In this document: piece by piece, positions 1-8,074 of the stretch
Position numbering within the stretch: the first letter of the stretch is position 1
Layout of the letters: the number at the start of each line of letters is the position of its first letter
From: Liopterus haemorrhoidalis
Taxonomy: Eukaryota; Arthropoda; Insecta; Coleoptera; Dytiscidae
DNA: 64,000 bases
Assembly (NCBI GenBank): GCA_963971575.1
Contig: OZ020625.1
Location: forward strand, 12,439,646 to 12,503,645
Reading direction: 5' to 3'
Notes under the pieces: generated by a model
What the model was told of the DNA's origin: nothing
The model's input: only the letters and a program-made list of their open reading frames with translations
Database searches by the model: none
Program-made: the position numbers and the translations under genes

Positions 1-783
1 AATTTTCATAGTACTGCATTTTTTGAAAACGATAATTTGCTAGATAATAGTACAAGTACAACTGTATTCGCTTTACGCGATACCAGCAGAGCACCTACTA
101 TATTTGAAAGTTTACCCGATGACAATCACGGTTCTACTAGTGATGTAAATTTATCGAATGTAATAGCTCAAACCATGTCTACACCAGCATGGCGAGAATA
201 TCTTGAACAATATGACCCCCTACCCCGCGAATATATAGAAGGTATGATTACAGATCTAGATGATATGTATGATAATAAGACAGGCATAAAGCATGATCCT
301 ATATCTGAAAAATTCAAACTCGGCAACACTGTTGTTGAGTTTGAAGGAAAGAATATAATAATAGATGGGTTGAAATATATTGGAACACCAGGTCTTTATG
401 AATTACTTTTTAAAAAAGTTCCTAAAGGTTATAAAAAGTCTGATAAGAAAATTTATCAAGATATTATAAACAGAACAAGCCTTCATAGAAGAAACTACGA
501 CCCTAGTGAACAAGTGCAAGGAACTCGTTCGTTGAAGCATAAAACCATTATTAAACCATTGACAATAGCCAGAACCAAACCTAAATTGCGAAGCGGAAAA
601 GGGTTATTTAAAAATTTTAATAACAATCCTGTGGACTATGTGCATTGGGACGATCCAAATGAACTTGTTGACAGATTGAAGCTTTTGCTGGCATCGCAAG
701 CAGCTGGAAACAACAATCACAATAACGAAATTGTATCTATTATAGAAGAGTTAAAAGAAGCTAAAATTATAGATCAGATTTAG
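1..783 (+). CDS. Polinton-associated DUF8207-like protein, 5' partial
   Basis: The frame is open from the first base of the window, so the true start lies upstream; the first in-frame ATG is well inside. The C-terminal third has a Y-V-H-W-D-D-P-N-E-L-V-D-R-L core, then L-A-S-Q-A-A-G-N and an N-N-E-I-V-S-I-I-E-E-L-K-E-A end, and the middle has a G-T-P-G-L-Y-E-L-L-F segment. This combination recurs in arthropod proteins (DUF8207-like) that I associate with Polinton/Maverick-type elements; that is recall of the family, not a search. The function is unknown to me; a virion or linking role is only a guess. It lies 8 bp before the next gene in a compact same-strand block ending in an integrase, which supports the element assignment. 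Codons are intact with no internal stop. Confidence 0.6.
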   Translation, partial: NFHSTAFFENDNLLDNSTSTTVFALRDTSRAPTIFESLPDDNHGSTSDVNLSNVIAQTMSTPAWREYLEQYDPLPREYIEGMITDLDDMYDNKTGIKHDPISEKFKLGNTVVEFEGKNIIIDGLKYIGTPGLYELLFKKVPKGYKKSDKKIYQDIINRTSLHRRNYDPSEQVQGTRSLKHKTIIKPLTIARTKPKLRSGKGLFKNFNNNPVDYVHWDDPNELVDRLKLLLASQAAGNNNHNNEIVSIIEELKEAKIIDQI

Positions 784-790
784 TTTCAAA

Positions 791-1201
791 ATGCCCATCA
801 ACAAGTTTGGACATCACGCAAAGAAATTTCGTCATCATCATGATGTTGATTATGACGAGTATGACGATGTTTATGATTTTCACAACAAACGAATAACAAA
901 CATTAGTCATCCAGTTGATGACAATGATGCTGTAAATAAAAAATTTCTCACCGAATTGTTTGAAAAACTTTCTAGTAAATCGGAATTACAAATGAAATCG
1001 TTGAGTGATAATATATTGAACTATAACGATGATATTAAGAAAGTATTAAATACTCTGGTTGATTATATTGAAATAATAGTAAAACATTTAAACATAGAAC
1101 CATCCTCTAGAAAAGAGAAGTCTTCAACATCCAGTTTTCAGTCATCTTCTGAACCTACTACTACCACTACTACAACTATTGATTCTAAAACATCTGAATA
1201 A
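791..1201 (+). CDS. Small fibre-like Polinton-associated protein
   Basis: 136 codons from an ATG (MPINKFGHH). The N-terminus is rich in His and Asp. It is followed by R-I-T-N-I-S-H-P-V-D-D-N-D-A-V-N-K-K-F, a motif very like the 'I-x-N-x-x-x-P-x-x-x-x-D-A-V-N-K-x-Y/F' sequence found in phage and viral fibre or spike proteins. The rest is predicted mostly helical (LSSKSELQMKSLSDNI) and ends in a Ser/Thr tail with a run of Thr. A virion-surface or fibre role is inferred from that motif only. It sits tightly between the DUF8207-like gene and the integrase on the same strand, as expected for a compact mobile element or integrated virus-like genome. No stops or frameshifts are seen. Confidence 0.5.
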   Translation: MPINKFGHHAKKFRHHHDVDYDEYDDVYDFHNKRITNISHPVDDNDAVNKKFLTELFEKLSSKSELQMKSLSDNILNYNDDIKKVLNTLVDYIEIIVKHLNIEPSSRKEKSSTSSFQSSSEPTTTTTTTIDSKTSE

Positions 1202-1205
1202 AATT

Positions 1206-2135
1206 ATGTCTAAAGTTAAACGTCACATCGTTAATGAGCTACATCGTCCGGCAAGGATAAATTTTAAACGAAGACGTGTAATCGTTAAAGGGTTAGATGA
1301 AACTTTTCAAGCCGATTTAGTGGAAATGCTTCCATACGCACGAGAAAATAAAGGTTTTCGTTACATACTAGTGGTAATTGACATTTTTTCAAAGCATGTG
1401 TGGACCGAGCCGGTTAAATCTAAAACGGGTGTTGAAGTTTCTAAAGCCATGCAGAAAATTTTTTCTAAGGATAAGCGAATTCCTAAAAATATTCAAACTG
1501 ATATGGGGAAAGAATTTTACAATAAAAATTTTAAAAAATTAATGCAAAAATACAACGTAAACCATTATTCAACGTTTAGCAGCAAAAAAGCAAGTATTGT
1601 AGAGAGAGTTAATCGTACACTCAAATCACTTATGTGGAAAGAATTCAGCTTTCGAGGTACATACAAATGGTTGAATTTATTACAAGACATAATATACATG
1701 TACAACACGACAAAACATAGGACAATAAACATGAAACCGATTGATGTTACGCAGAAAAATGAAAAAGAATTGTTAGAGGGTCGTTATAATCACATTAAAC
1801 AGATTGATAAAAAATCAAAGTTTAAAGTTGGTGACCTTGTGCGTATAAGTAAACATCGAAGTGAATTTAAAAAAGGATACACTCCAAATTGGTCCAATGA
1901 AATATTTACAATTTCGAAAATACGTTTAACTAATCCTCTCACATATCTCCTGAAAGACTATGCAAATCAACCAATAGAGGGGGGGTTTTACCTTCAAGAA
2001 CTACAGAAGGTCAGGCACCCCAACGTATTTTTAGTGGAAAAAGTTCTTAAACGTAAGAAGGATAAGGTTTATGTAAAGTGGCTTGGCTTTGATAAAAAAC
2101 ACAACAGCTGGATTCATAAAAGCAACGTGGAGTAA
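1206..2135 (+). CDS. Polinton/Maverick-type integrase (RVE + chromodomain)
   Basis: DDE-type integrase that would insert element DNA into the host chromosome. I start at the ATG at 1206 (MSKVKRH), just after the stop of the preceding gene. The catalytic D, D and E fit F-Q-A-D-L-V-E-M (about residue 33), I-Q-T-D-M-G-K-E-F (about 98) and I-V-E-R-V-N-R-T (about 133), with the typical H-Y-S-T-F-S-S-K-K-A before the Glu. A linker with D-L-V-R-I-S-K follows, and the last 40 residues (VFLVEKVLKRKKDKVYVKWL then W-I-H) form a chromodomain. RVE core plus C-terminal chromodomain in a single-gene integrase is the Polinton arrangement. The frame is intact. No polymerase B or ATPase gene is visible, so the element is partial here or continues upstream of the window. 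Confidence 0.85.
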   Translation: MSKVKRHIVNELHRPARINFKRRRVIVKGLDETFQADLVEMLPYARENKGFRYILVVIDIFSKHVWTEPVKSKTGVEVSKAMQKIFSKDKRIPKNIQTDMGKEFYNKNFKKLMQKYNVNHYSTFSSKKASIVERVNRTLKSLMWKEFSFRGTYKWLNLLQDIIYMYNTTKHRTINMKPIDVTQKNEKELLEGRYNHIKQIDKKSKFKVGDLVRISKHRSEFKKGYTPNWSNEIFTISKIRLTNPLTYLLKDYANQPIEGGFYLQELQKVRHPNVFLVEKVLKRKKDKVYVKWLGFDKKHNSWIHKSNVE

Positions 2136-2177
2136 CATTTTATTTCAGTTTGCATTCGAATCTCAACGTATAAAATC

Positions 2178-3008
2178 ATGAGCTCCTTCATTGTCGATCT
2201 ACAAGGATTCAAGTTACAAGAGAATAATGAATTCATATGTAAAGAACTATCAATAATTAATGTTGAAAATGAAGTGTGTACAACAAAATTGTTTAAACCA
2301 CCATGTCCATGGTTCAGTCTGAGCCGTGAAAACCAAGAAAACGCTCGCTGGGTAACTAAAAATTATCAAAGTTTGGAATGGTGTTCTGGCAATGAATCAT
2401 ACACTGAGTTTCCTACTACAGTTGTAAATCTTCTGGCTGGCGATGAAGTAAAAAAAATATACGTGAAAGGTTTAGAAAAGGTATGTTGGTTACAAGAAAT
2501 TCTACATAAGAAAAGGATTATTAACTTAGAAGATTATGGTTGTCCGAAACTATCTGAAATTCATGAACCATTCAACAAAGACTATTGTAATTTACACCGT
2601 AATAATTGTGCTGTGCGGAATGTTAAAGGTTTATTAAAATGGTTTAAGAGAAAATTTACCGCTTTTAACGCATTTCAAGAATTTTACAACTGTGGTGGTA
2701 TATTAAATTTAATGAATGAAGAAGACATTGCTCAGCTACCAATAGAATTTATTATGGTGTTTGCCGGAAAGCAAATCAATGGTCAGTGGAACAGATTTCC
2801 AAAATCTTGGAAAGATAATGAACTATTCCAACAGTATCTATGTTGCCGTAGCCATTCTAAGCGATGGGGATCTAATGAAGATGTTGTTGGTTGCTATACA
2901 GCGATGACAAAAGATTGTTTCAAATGTAGTGATAAAATTAAAAAGAATAATGTAGTTTCAAATAAAATAGAAAATGAAATTAACGATTTTTTTTTTGAGG
3001 ATTTCTAA
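2178..3008 (+). CDS. Conserved Polinton-linked protein, possible nuclease-like fold
   Basis: 276 codons from an ATG, 42 bp after the integrase stop. It begins I-V-D-L-Q-G-F and contains K-P-P-C-P-W-F-S-L-S, A-R-W-V-T-K-N-Y, I-Y-V-K-G-L-E-K-V-C-W-L, a D-Y-G-C-P-K-L motif and a Cys/His-rich C-L-H-R-N-N-C segment. This pattern is familiar from arthropod genomes next to Polinton-type integrases. The D-x-Q-G-F start and I-Y-V-K-G-x-E-K-x-x-W-L spacing remind me of an RNase H-like or DEDD exonuclease fold, but the second acidic residue of a classic DxE is a Gln, so activity cannot be claimed. The C-terminal third carries several Cys and is acidic at the end. No frame breaks are visible. Confidence 0.5.
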   Translation: MSSFIVDLQGFKLQENNEFICKELSIINVENEVCTTKLFKPPCPWFSLSRENQENARWVTKNYQSLEWCSGNESYTEFPTTVVNLLAGDEVKKIYVKGLEKVCWLQEILHKKRIINLEDYGCPKLSEIHEPFNKDYCNLHRNNCAVRNVKGLLKWFKRKFTAFNAFQEFYNCGGILNLMNEEDIAQLPIEFIMVFAGKQINGQWNRFPKSWKDNELFQQYLCCRSHSKRWGSNEDVVGCYTAMTKDCFKCSDKIKKNNVVSNKIENEINDFFFEDF

Positions 3009-3131
3009 ATCCTTGTATTTAATAATGTATATGTTTGTTTAAGTTTAAATAAAAATATATTATACAAATATTTTTGTTTTATTTATTTTATTTTTAAACA
3101 ATATTCCTATAACTAACATTTCCCTTAAGTT

Positions 3132-3136
3132 ATACA

Positions 3137-3225
<89 letters not shown>

Positions 3226-3270
3226 GCGCACGCACGCACGCACACACGCACGTACACACGCACGCACACA
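3132..3270. repeat. (CA)n microsatellite
   Basis: About 140 bp of nearly pure CA, with CACG interruptions toward the right end. It separates the plus-strand integrase block from the minus-strand small genes, at the convergent 3' ends of the two gene sets. The Val/Cys-rich reading frames crossing it are artefacts of the repeat. Confidence 0.95.
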
Positions 3271-3356
3271 AGGAGAAATAAAATAAATACACTTGTAACT
3301 TTTTAAACCATTTTTATTGTCTAATACTACCTTCAATTACAATCATTTCATAAAAA

Positions 3357-3699
3357 CTACTTATTATTATTATTATTAACAAATCTATTCATTTTTTTTA
3401 TTAATATTGGGTTGATTAGAAATGATAATTTTAAAATTTTTTTCTTAAACCTGTTACGATCAATTACATCCTGAATGTAGGGGCTGCGACGTGCTGCTCT
3501 GTACGCAAAATCCCAGACGAACATGTGATGTATTTTTGGAGGATCTTCGCTGAAGTGAACTTTTCGCATCTTTTACACTTAGAAATTTAAAATTGCGATT
3601 TATTTGTTGAAAATTATCATACGTTTTAATATCACGTTTCAATTTATGAAGTTTGTTAATATAATCATATACTAATGCATTATATTGTTCAGGAGTCAT
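3357..3699 (-). pseudogene. Frameshifted small Polinton-associated ORF
   Basis: Two overlapping minus-strand frames appear to be one broken protein. The N-terminal part starts at the ATG at 3699 (MTPEQYNALVYDYINKLHKL). The reading then continues in another frame with E-D-P-P-K-I-H-H-M-F-V-W-D-F-A-Y-R-A and a basic C-terminus. I infer a frameshift near 3540-3570. The product is not recognised. It points toward the integrase block and is separated from it by the (CA)n tract. Confidence 0.4.
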
Positions 3700-3852
3700 T
3701 TTTAAAAATGTATGGTTGATTCCATAAAAATGCTGATCCAACAACACACTTGCTGTTAAACTCCAGCACACAACAATGTGATGTATTTTTACAAGGAGAA
3801 ATTATTTCATTGTCGTAAGCCATGCAACCACACCAAAAATATAAAGACTTTT

Positions 3853-4185
3853 TTACAAACCTCCTAGGATGGTAGCACATTCTCGTTTATAAAGTCTTAT
3901 TATAATTGTCTTCCCAATTACACACTTTTTCACTAACCAGAGTTTATTTTCAGCAGCTGCCTTATTTAAATTTTGTAAATCGTCTGCGGTTAGAATATTA
4001 TATCGTTCACTCAAAAAGACTATGGATTTTTCCAATTCAACGCACAATTTTTCTCCGAAATTTTTCGTAAGAACTTTCTTCAGTGAGAAAACTTTATAAT
4101 TTTCACCTACTGTCAATGACGTCAGATTTGAGTATAGTTTGTAGGTTGCAAGAGAACGTAACTTTTCAAACGTTGAAGAAGCCAT
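3853..4185 (-). CDS. Small conserved Polinton-associated protein, function unknown
   Basis: 110 codons from an ATG (MASSTFEKLRSLATYKLYSN). It has L-T-V-G-E-N-Y-K-V-F-S-L-K-K-V, then E-L-E-K-S-I-V-F-L-S-E-R-Y-N and D-D-L-Q-N-L-N-K. Proteins of this build (short, 'F-x-K-L-R-S-L-x-T-Y-x-L-Y', then a beta-rich segment with 'V-x-L-P-x-R-Y') recur in arthropod repeats; the strand pattern could suit an OB-like fold, but that is a guess. The last residues (after about 95) may be decayed, since they run into the neighbouring repeat-like DNA. It belongs to the minus-strand arm of the Polinton-like fragment. Confidence 0.45.
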   Translation of the reverse strand: MASSTFEKLRSLATYKLYSNLTSLTVGENYKVFSLKKVLTKNFGEKLCVELEKSIVFLSERYNILTADDLQNLNKAAAENKLWLVKKCVIGKTIIIRLYKRECATILGGL

Positions 4186-4578
4186 TTATAGTGTTGATAC
4201 TGTTAGTTTAAAATAAAACTGATTAACTTAATCAAAGCAGCACCTATATATACCCGAAAAATAAGTAAAAATATGGAAATATATGCTAATTCAATAGTTA
4301 ATGTTTATTATTAAATGTTAGAATGTTATTCACACCCAGATGGAATGTTAATCGTTTCCGGCAAAACAACGCAACTCGTTTGCATAAATAAACAATTGCT
4401 TTGAATAAAAATTAGGTTTAAAATGTCACCAACCTGGAAGTATGGTCTGTATTAGTGTACATTTGTTTTAAGATTTTTATGCGTCTGATTTTAATGAAGT
4501 TAGATGTCTTGTAATGTAAAACAAAATGTCTTCAAGAATAACTTTGAGACACATCGTGAATATTACTTGTTTTCTTAT

Positions 4579-5007
4579 TTATTTTCCTTGTCTTTTTCCT
4601 ACTTTTATCATCGATTTTAGAATCGATTTTTTTCTACCATTATCAGCTTTCTTCGTCTTATTAGGTGTTTGAAGTGTTGCTTCTTCTTTTACTTCTTTTT
4701 CTTCAACTATGTTTTTATCAAGATTTTTATTTATTTTAGTAACTTTCCTCTTATTAATTCCTTCAAAAGTCGTAAGTGTTCGTTCGGCATCTGAGATAAT
4801 ATTTACTATTTTATCTTTACATGTAGTTTCCATTTCATCAGCTTTTCTCTTATTAATTCTTCCAAAAGGCCTACTGGTTCCTTCTTCTTCATATTTAGAT
4901 GTATTATTTATTAATGAAAAACTAAACTTTTCCACATTTCCATCCATTGATACTATTGTTTTTGATGTACCCGAAAATGTGTTATTTGCAATTATTATAC
5001 TATTCAT
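4579..5007 (-). CDS. Lysine-rich hypothetical protein
   Basis: 142 codons from an ATG (MNSIIIANNTFSGTSK). It is highly charged, with two similar G-R-I-N-K-R-K-A-D-E and G-I-N-K-R-K-V-T-K segments and a basic C-terminal K-K-S-I-L-K-S-M-I-K-V-G-K-R. The repeated I-N-K-R-K motifs resemble nuclear localisation signals. No family is recognised. A frame of 105 codons on the opposite strand overlaps it and is probably a shadow. Its position beside the other minus-strand small ORFs suggests it is cargo or a structural gene of the same Polinton-like element, but it could also be fortuitous. Confidence 0.35.
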   Translation of the reverse strand: MNSIIIANNTFSGTSKTIVSMDGNVEKFSFSLINNTSKYEEEGTSRPFGRINKRKADEMETTCKDKIVNIISDAERTLTTFEGINKRKVTKINKNLDKNIVEEKEVKEEATLQTPNKTKKADNGRKKSILKSMIKVGKRQGK

Positions 5008-5026
5008 GATGTATAAGTATGTATAA

Positions 5027-5870
5027 GTATTGTATACACATCGATCAAGATGTAAATAATAAAATATAACTTAATTCACAATTATTTTTTGAATTATCAA
5101 CAACCTTTCTAGTATCTAGCTGTATTTTCAACTAAATAATATAACGTAAACTCTCTAACTTATATACTCAAACAAATTTCTTTGGTATTAACTCATCAAA
5201 TTATTTCCTTATCTATTGCTTGCAACAAAATTTCTAAAAATATGTTACGCAATGTAATGCAAAACATAAAATAAAGAATAAAGTTGTGTTTAACAATAAT
5301 AGATATATATTAGAACAATATTTGTAACCAAAATACTTAGGAATGTTAATTTCCTTTTGCAAATTTTCGTCACGTCTGCATTCCAGACAATAACAGGTTT
5401 GTTGAAGAAAGATTATTATTCTGAATGTATTGCTACGATTTGCATTTTAAATTCATACATTGAGAAAGGTCTGAATTCATTGACACCCAAACTTTTTTTT
5501 CAGAAATAACAAAATTCATTGACACCTAAACTTTTTTTAGAAATAACAATGTTTGTTTATGTGTAAATGTAAATTTTGAGGCCGTCCACGATTTACATTA
5601 GCATTTTCATTACATTCATTAATTTAATTTACTATTTTATACAAGATGTGTCTTTGCACTTTGTGACTGATCGGTTGGCGCTCTGGGGGTTGGAATAGGG
5701 TTGAACGTTAGGGGTTGGAATAGGATTGAGCGCTAGGGTTGGAATCAGGTTTTGGGGTTGGAATGGGGTTCGTGACTCACGGTTGGATGTCAACTCCAAC
5801 TCTTACGAACATCAAATAGTTCAGGGTTTCGTAGGGTAGATGAGCTAGAATCGGCATAGCTATACTACTA
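5027..5870. other. Non-coding AT-rich spacer with short repeats
   Basis: No gene recognised. It contains a duplicated 40-bp unit at 5472-5549 (ATTCATTGACACC then an A-A-C-T-T-T-T-T-T-T run and AGAAATAAC, twice). It also has a GC-richer tract at 5668-5790 in which GGGGTTGGAATAGGGTT is repeated four times with variation. The I-clade LINE begins soon after. Confidence 0.6.
5668..5790 (+). repeat. Degenerate GGGGTTGGAAT tandem repeat
   Basis: GGTTGGAATAGGGTTGA, GGGGTTGGAATAGGATTGA, AGGGTTGGAATCAGG and GGGGTTGGAATGGGG follow one another with a period near 30 bp. It lies just upstream of the LINE 5' region and could be its promoter-proximal repeats or an independent simple repeat. Confidence 0.7.
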
Positions 5871-6137
5871 CAGTCATTCAGTCAGCTGGTGTCACAGTTC
5901 ATGGATAGAGTAGCTCCACTACTGTATCGTGGATTCCAGGGCAATGCTGTGCCTCTAGACAAGTATTCGGGGTCTGTGGGAGCGGCTGCAGTTCTCAAGG
6001 TTCCAGAGTTGGCTACTCTTGGTTATCGAGCGGGTGGAGCAGCCCGTGACTACTTCTCCCGATGATATATCACCCTGACTTTGCTGACGCAATGAGCCGG
6101 TGTGGGCTCCTGAGTGGGTTTAACTTTATATACGGGT

Positions 6138-6706
6138 ATGGCGACAACCCGGAGTGATAAAAACTTATTAAATACCGCTAAAATTGAGAGTGAACTCCGT
6201 AAAAAATCAAACAAGAGAACTCCTCGCGATGCTCAGTCATCCGATGAGGGATGTGTAAGGCCTTCTTCAAAGAAGGTTGACAGAACTGTGGGGTATTGTG
6301 AACCAGTGCCTCGTTTTCTTATCGTGAAAGTACAAAAAGAGGGTAAGTCTTTTAAAGAGATGTCCCCCATCTTTGTTGCCCGAACGTTGGAAAAATGCGA
6401 TGCTATAAGTGTCAGCGTTACGGTTACACCTCTAGTTGTTGTAACAAACAGTCTATGTATTCCAACTGCGGACAAGACCAACATGAAGTTGAAACCTGTC
6501 CAAACGCGGCACACTGCGTAAATTGTAAAGATGCGCATGCTTCGACTTCACGCCACTGCCCAAAGTTATTAGAAGAGAAGGCTGCCCAGGTCATCAAAAC
6601 ACACGATAGGATACCATATTTCGACGCCAAAAAGAAGCACAAAGAGACTGCGCCGGTCACTTTTGCGAAATCCTACGCACAAGTGGCACCAAATAAGACA
6701 GCAAGT
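6138..6706 (+). pseudogene. LINE ORF1 (gag), N-terminal and zinc-knuckle part
   Basis: Starts at an ATG (MATTRSDKNLLNTAKIESEL). The first frame runs to about 6390 and the reading then shifts to the frame carrying C-Y-K-C-Q-R-Y-G-Y-T-S-S-C-C, Y-S-N-C-G-Q-D-Q-H-E-V-E-T-C and C-V-N-C-K-D-A-H-A-S-T-S-R-H-C-P. These are the three CCHC knuckles of I/Jockey-superfamily gag, an RNA-binding protein. Knuckle 1 has His replaced by Tyr and knuckle 2 has lost a Cys. The text between the N-terminal part and the knuckles is shorter than usual, so an internal deletion is likely. The frame stays open up to the insert at 6707 and resumes in the same phase at 7490. Confidence 0.65.
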
Positions 6707-7489
6707 TGTAACGGTCCTGTATGCCTACGTGACCGTCCAGCCGTTCAGTTCGTATCCCCGTTACGAGCTCGACACATCGCAACGGTCTACCGAGCCCGGC
6801 ATCCCTGCTGCCGTCTCTCGTTCCCGTAGAGCTGCTACTCTCGCCGCTTGTCCAGGCGCGCGCCTGAGACTCGCGGCTAGACTCTCGCTCAGCCGTCTCG
6901 CCGACCCCCGCTGGCCCCGAAGAAGCGAGGTGCCACGTCATGCCGCCAGCACGCTGCCGCATGGCATTATAGGCACGGACTGCGCGCCTACGAGGCCCAT
7001 AGGGCCTATCTCGACGTGACCAGGGCAATCAAGAAGGCGCTTTACGAAGCAGGGGACCCAAGGATCCGTTGTTTTCCTCCGCCGACACCTTCTCCTTTGA
7101 AGGCATCAGCACGTCCGTTCACGCCGTTATCACCGCTACGGACAGAGCAGCGTCCACCGGTTACCCCGTCACCAGCAAGAGTGGCCGGTCCGCCTCAAGT
7201 CACTCCAACTCGGCACATAACCAAACACTCAGAGGGTGAACCGCCGTTTGGCTGAACTGTTCGGCACTGAGACGCCGCCAAAAATCAGTGCCGCTCAACA
7301 TTCTCGCGGGACGAACGCCTAGCTTTATAGACACTGCGTTCCCGTTCCTCAACGTCTTTACTTATTATTATTATCCTGTTAATCCTTAACTTGTTATACA
7401 TTCATTATTAATTTCCTTTTTCTCTATTAATAAATATTACTGTCAATTCAAACTGTTGTGTCCCATTTCATCAAACCCTGAGGAATCCA
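6707..7489 (+). mobile_element. LTR-like insert 1 in LINE gag (possible solo LTR)
   Basis: The gag frame is interrupted here: before it reads GCAAGT, after it CCAAGT, so CAAGT (or part of it) may be the target duplication. The insert starts TGTAACGG. Its 3' part has AATAAA-like signals (CTATTAATAAATATT) and then GTTGTGTCCC and AAACCCTGAGGAATCCA. It is far richer in GC than its flanks, and inside it a Pro-rich frame encodes P-P-P-T-P-S-P-L and E-L-F-G-T-E-T-P-P. The second insert at 8075-9412 shares the 3' block and the E-L-F-G-x-x-T-P-P peptide. Removing 783 bp restores the gag frame exactly. Solo LTR is the best reading; a retroposed gene fragment is the alternative. Confidence 0.4.
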
Positions 7490-8058
7490 AGTGTTTTACT
7501 TTCAGGGCGTCTAGTGACGCATAGTTCTCCACTTGCTGCCAAGCTAGCCGTGGCCAGAAGTGTGCGGTACTCCCTGAGGCCAACCTCTCGGCAGAGTCCA
7601 ACCCGCAACAAAGTGTCACAGACACAGACAGAATCAATGACTTGTCCGACAGTTAAAGCGCCAGTATCAGCTACGTCACAAAATTCCGGAACGGAAAAGG
7701 TGGCGGAATCTGTCAAAGAGATCAGTGTTCAGACCCCCCAACCTGGGAGATCGGATCTGAACAAATCCCCCTCCCATAAAGGAGAACGCACTCAACATCA
7801 GTTCTCCCCGCCACCTAAGGAGAAGACCCCACAGTCTTCTCCACAAACGAAAAGCGACCAGAGAATGGTCGCTTCTACAAACCCCTTATCAGTCACTCCT
7901 GAAAGTAAGAGCCAAACAATCAAAAACGGAGTCCAGTGAGTCCATCAAAACACCTGGACTAACAACTGAAAGTGTAGCCGAGAAAATGGGTGTAGACCCG
8001 CAACCTAAGGGTAAACCAAAGATTATTAGGTTGCGGGGTAACTCCCCTAAACAGAAAT
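7490..8058 (+). pseudogene. LINE ORF1 (gag), C-terminal Ser/Pro/Gln-rich part
   Basis: Continues the gag frame after insert 1 (T-H-S-S-P-L-A-A-K-L-A-V-A-R). It is low-complexity, rich in Ser, Thr, Pro, Gln and Lys (V-Q-T-P-Q-P-G-R-S-D-L-N-K-S). The final frame carries E-K-M-G-V-D-P-Q-P-K-G-K-P-K-I-I-R-L and stops at 8058, shortly before the second insert. At least one frame change is needed near 7940. This kind of disordered tail is common in I-type gag proteins. Confidence 0.5.
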
Positions 8059-8074
8059 GAACGGCCCACTAATC

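Noticed and set aside
3060..3336. Val/Cys-rich reading frames on the minus strand
   Set aside because: They are translations of the (CA)n tract.
4709..5026. 105-codon hydrophobic frame opposite the Lys-rich ORF
   Set aside because: Lys-rich codons read backwards give hydrophobic residues; no start context or family.
6657..7028. 123-codon Arg/Gly-rich frame on the minus strand
   Set aside because: Lies in a GC-rich insert where stops are rare in all frames.
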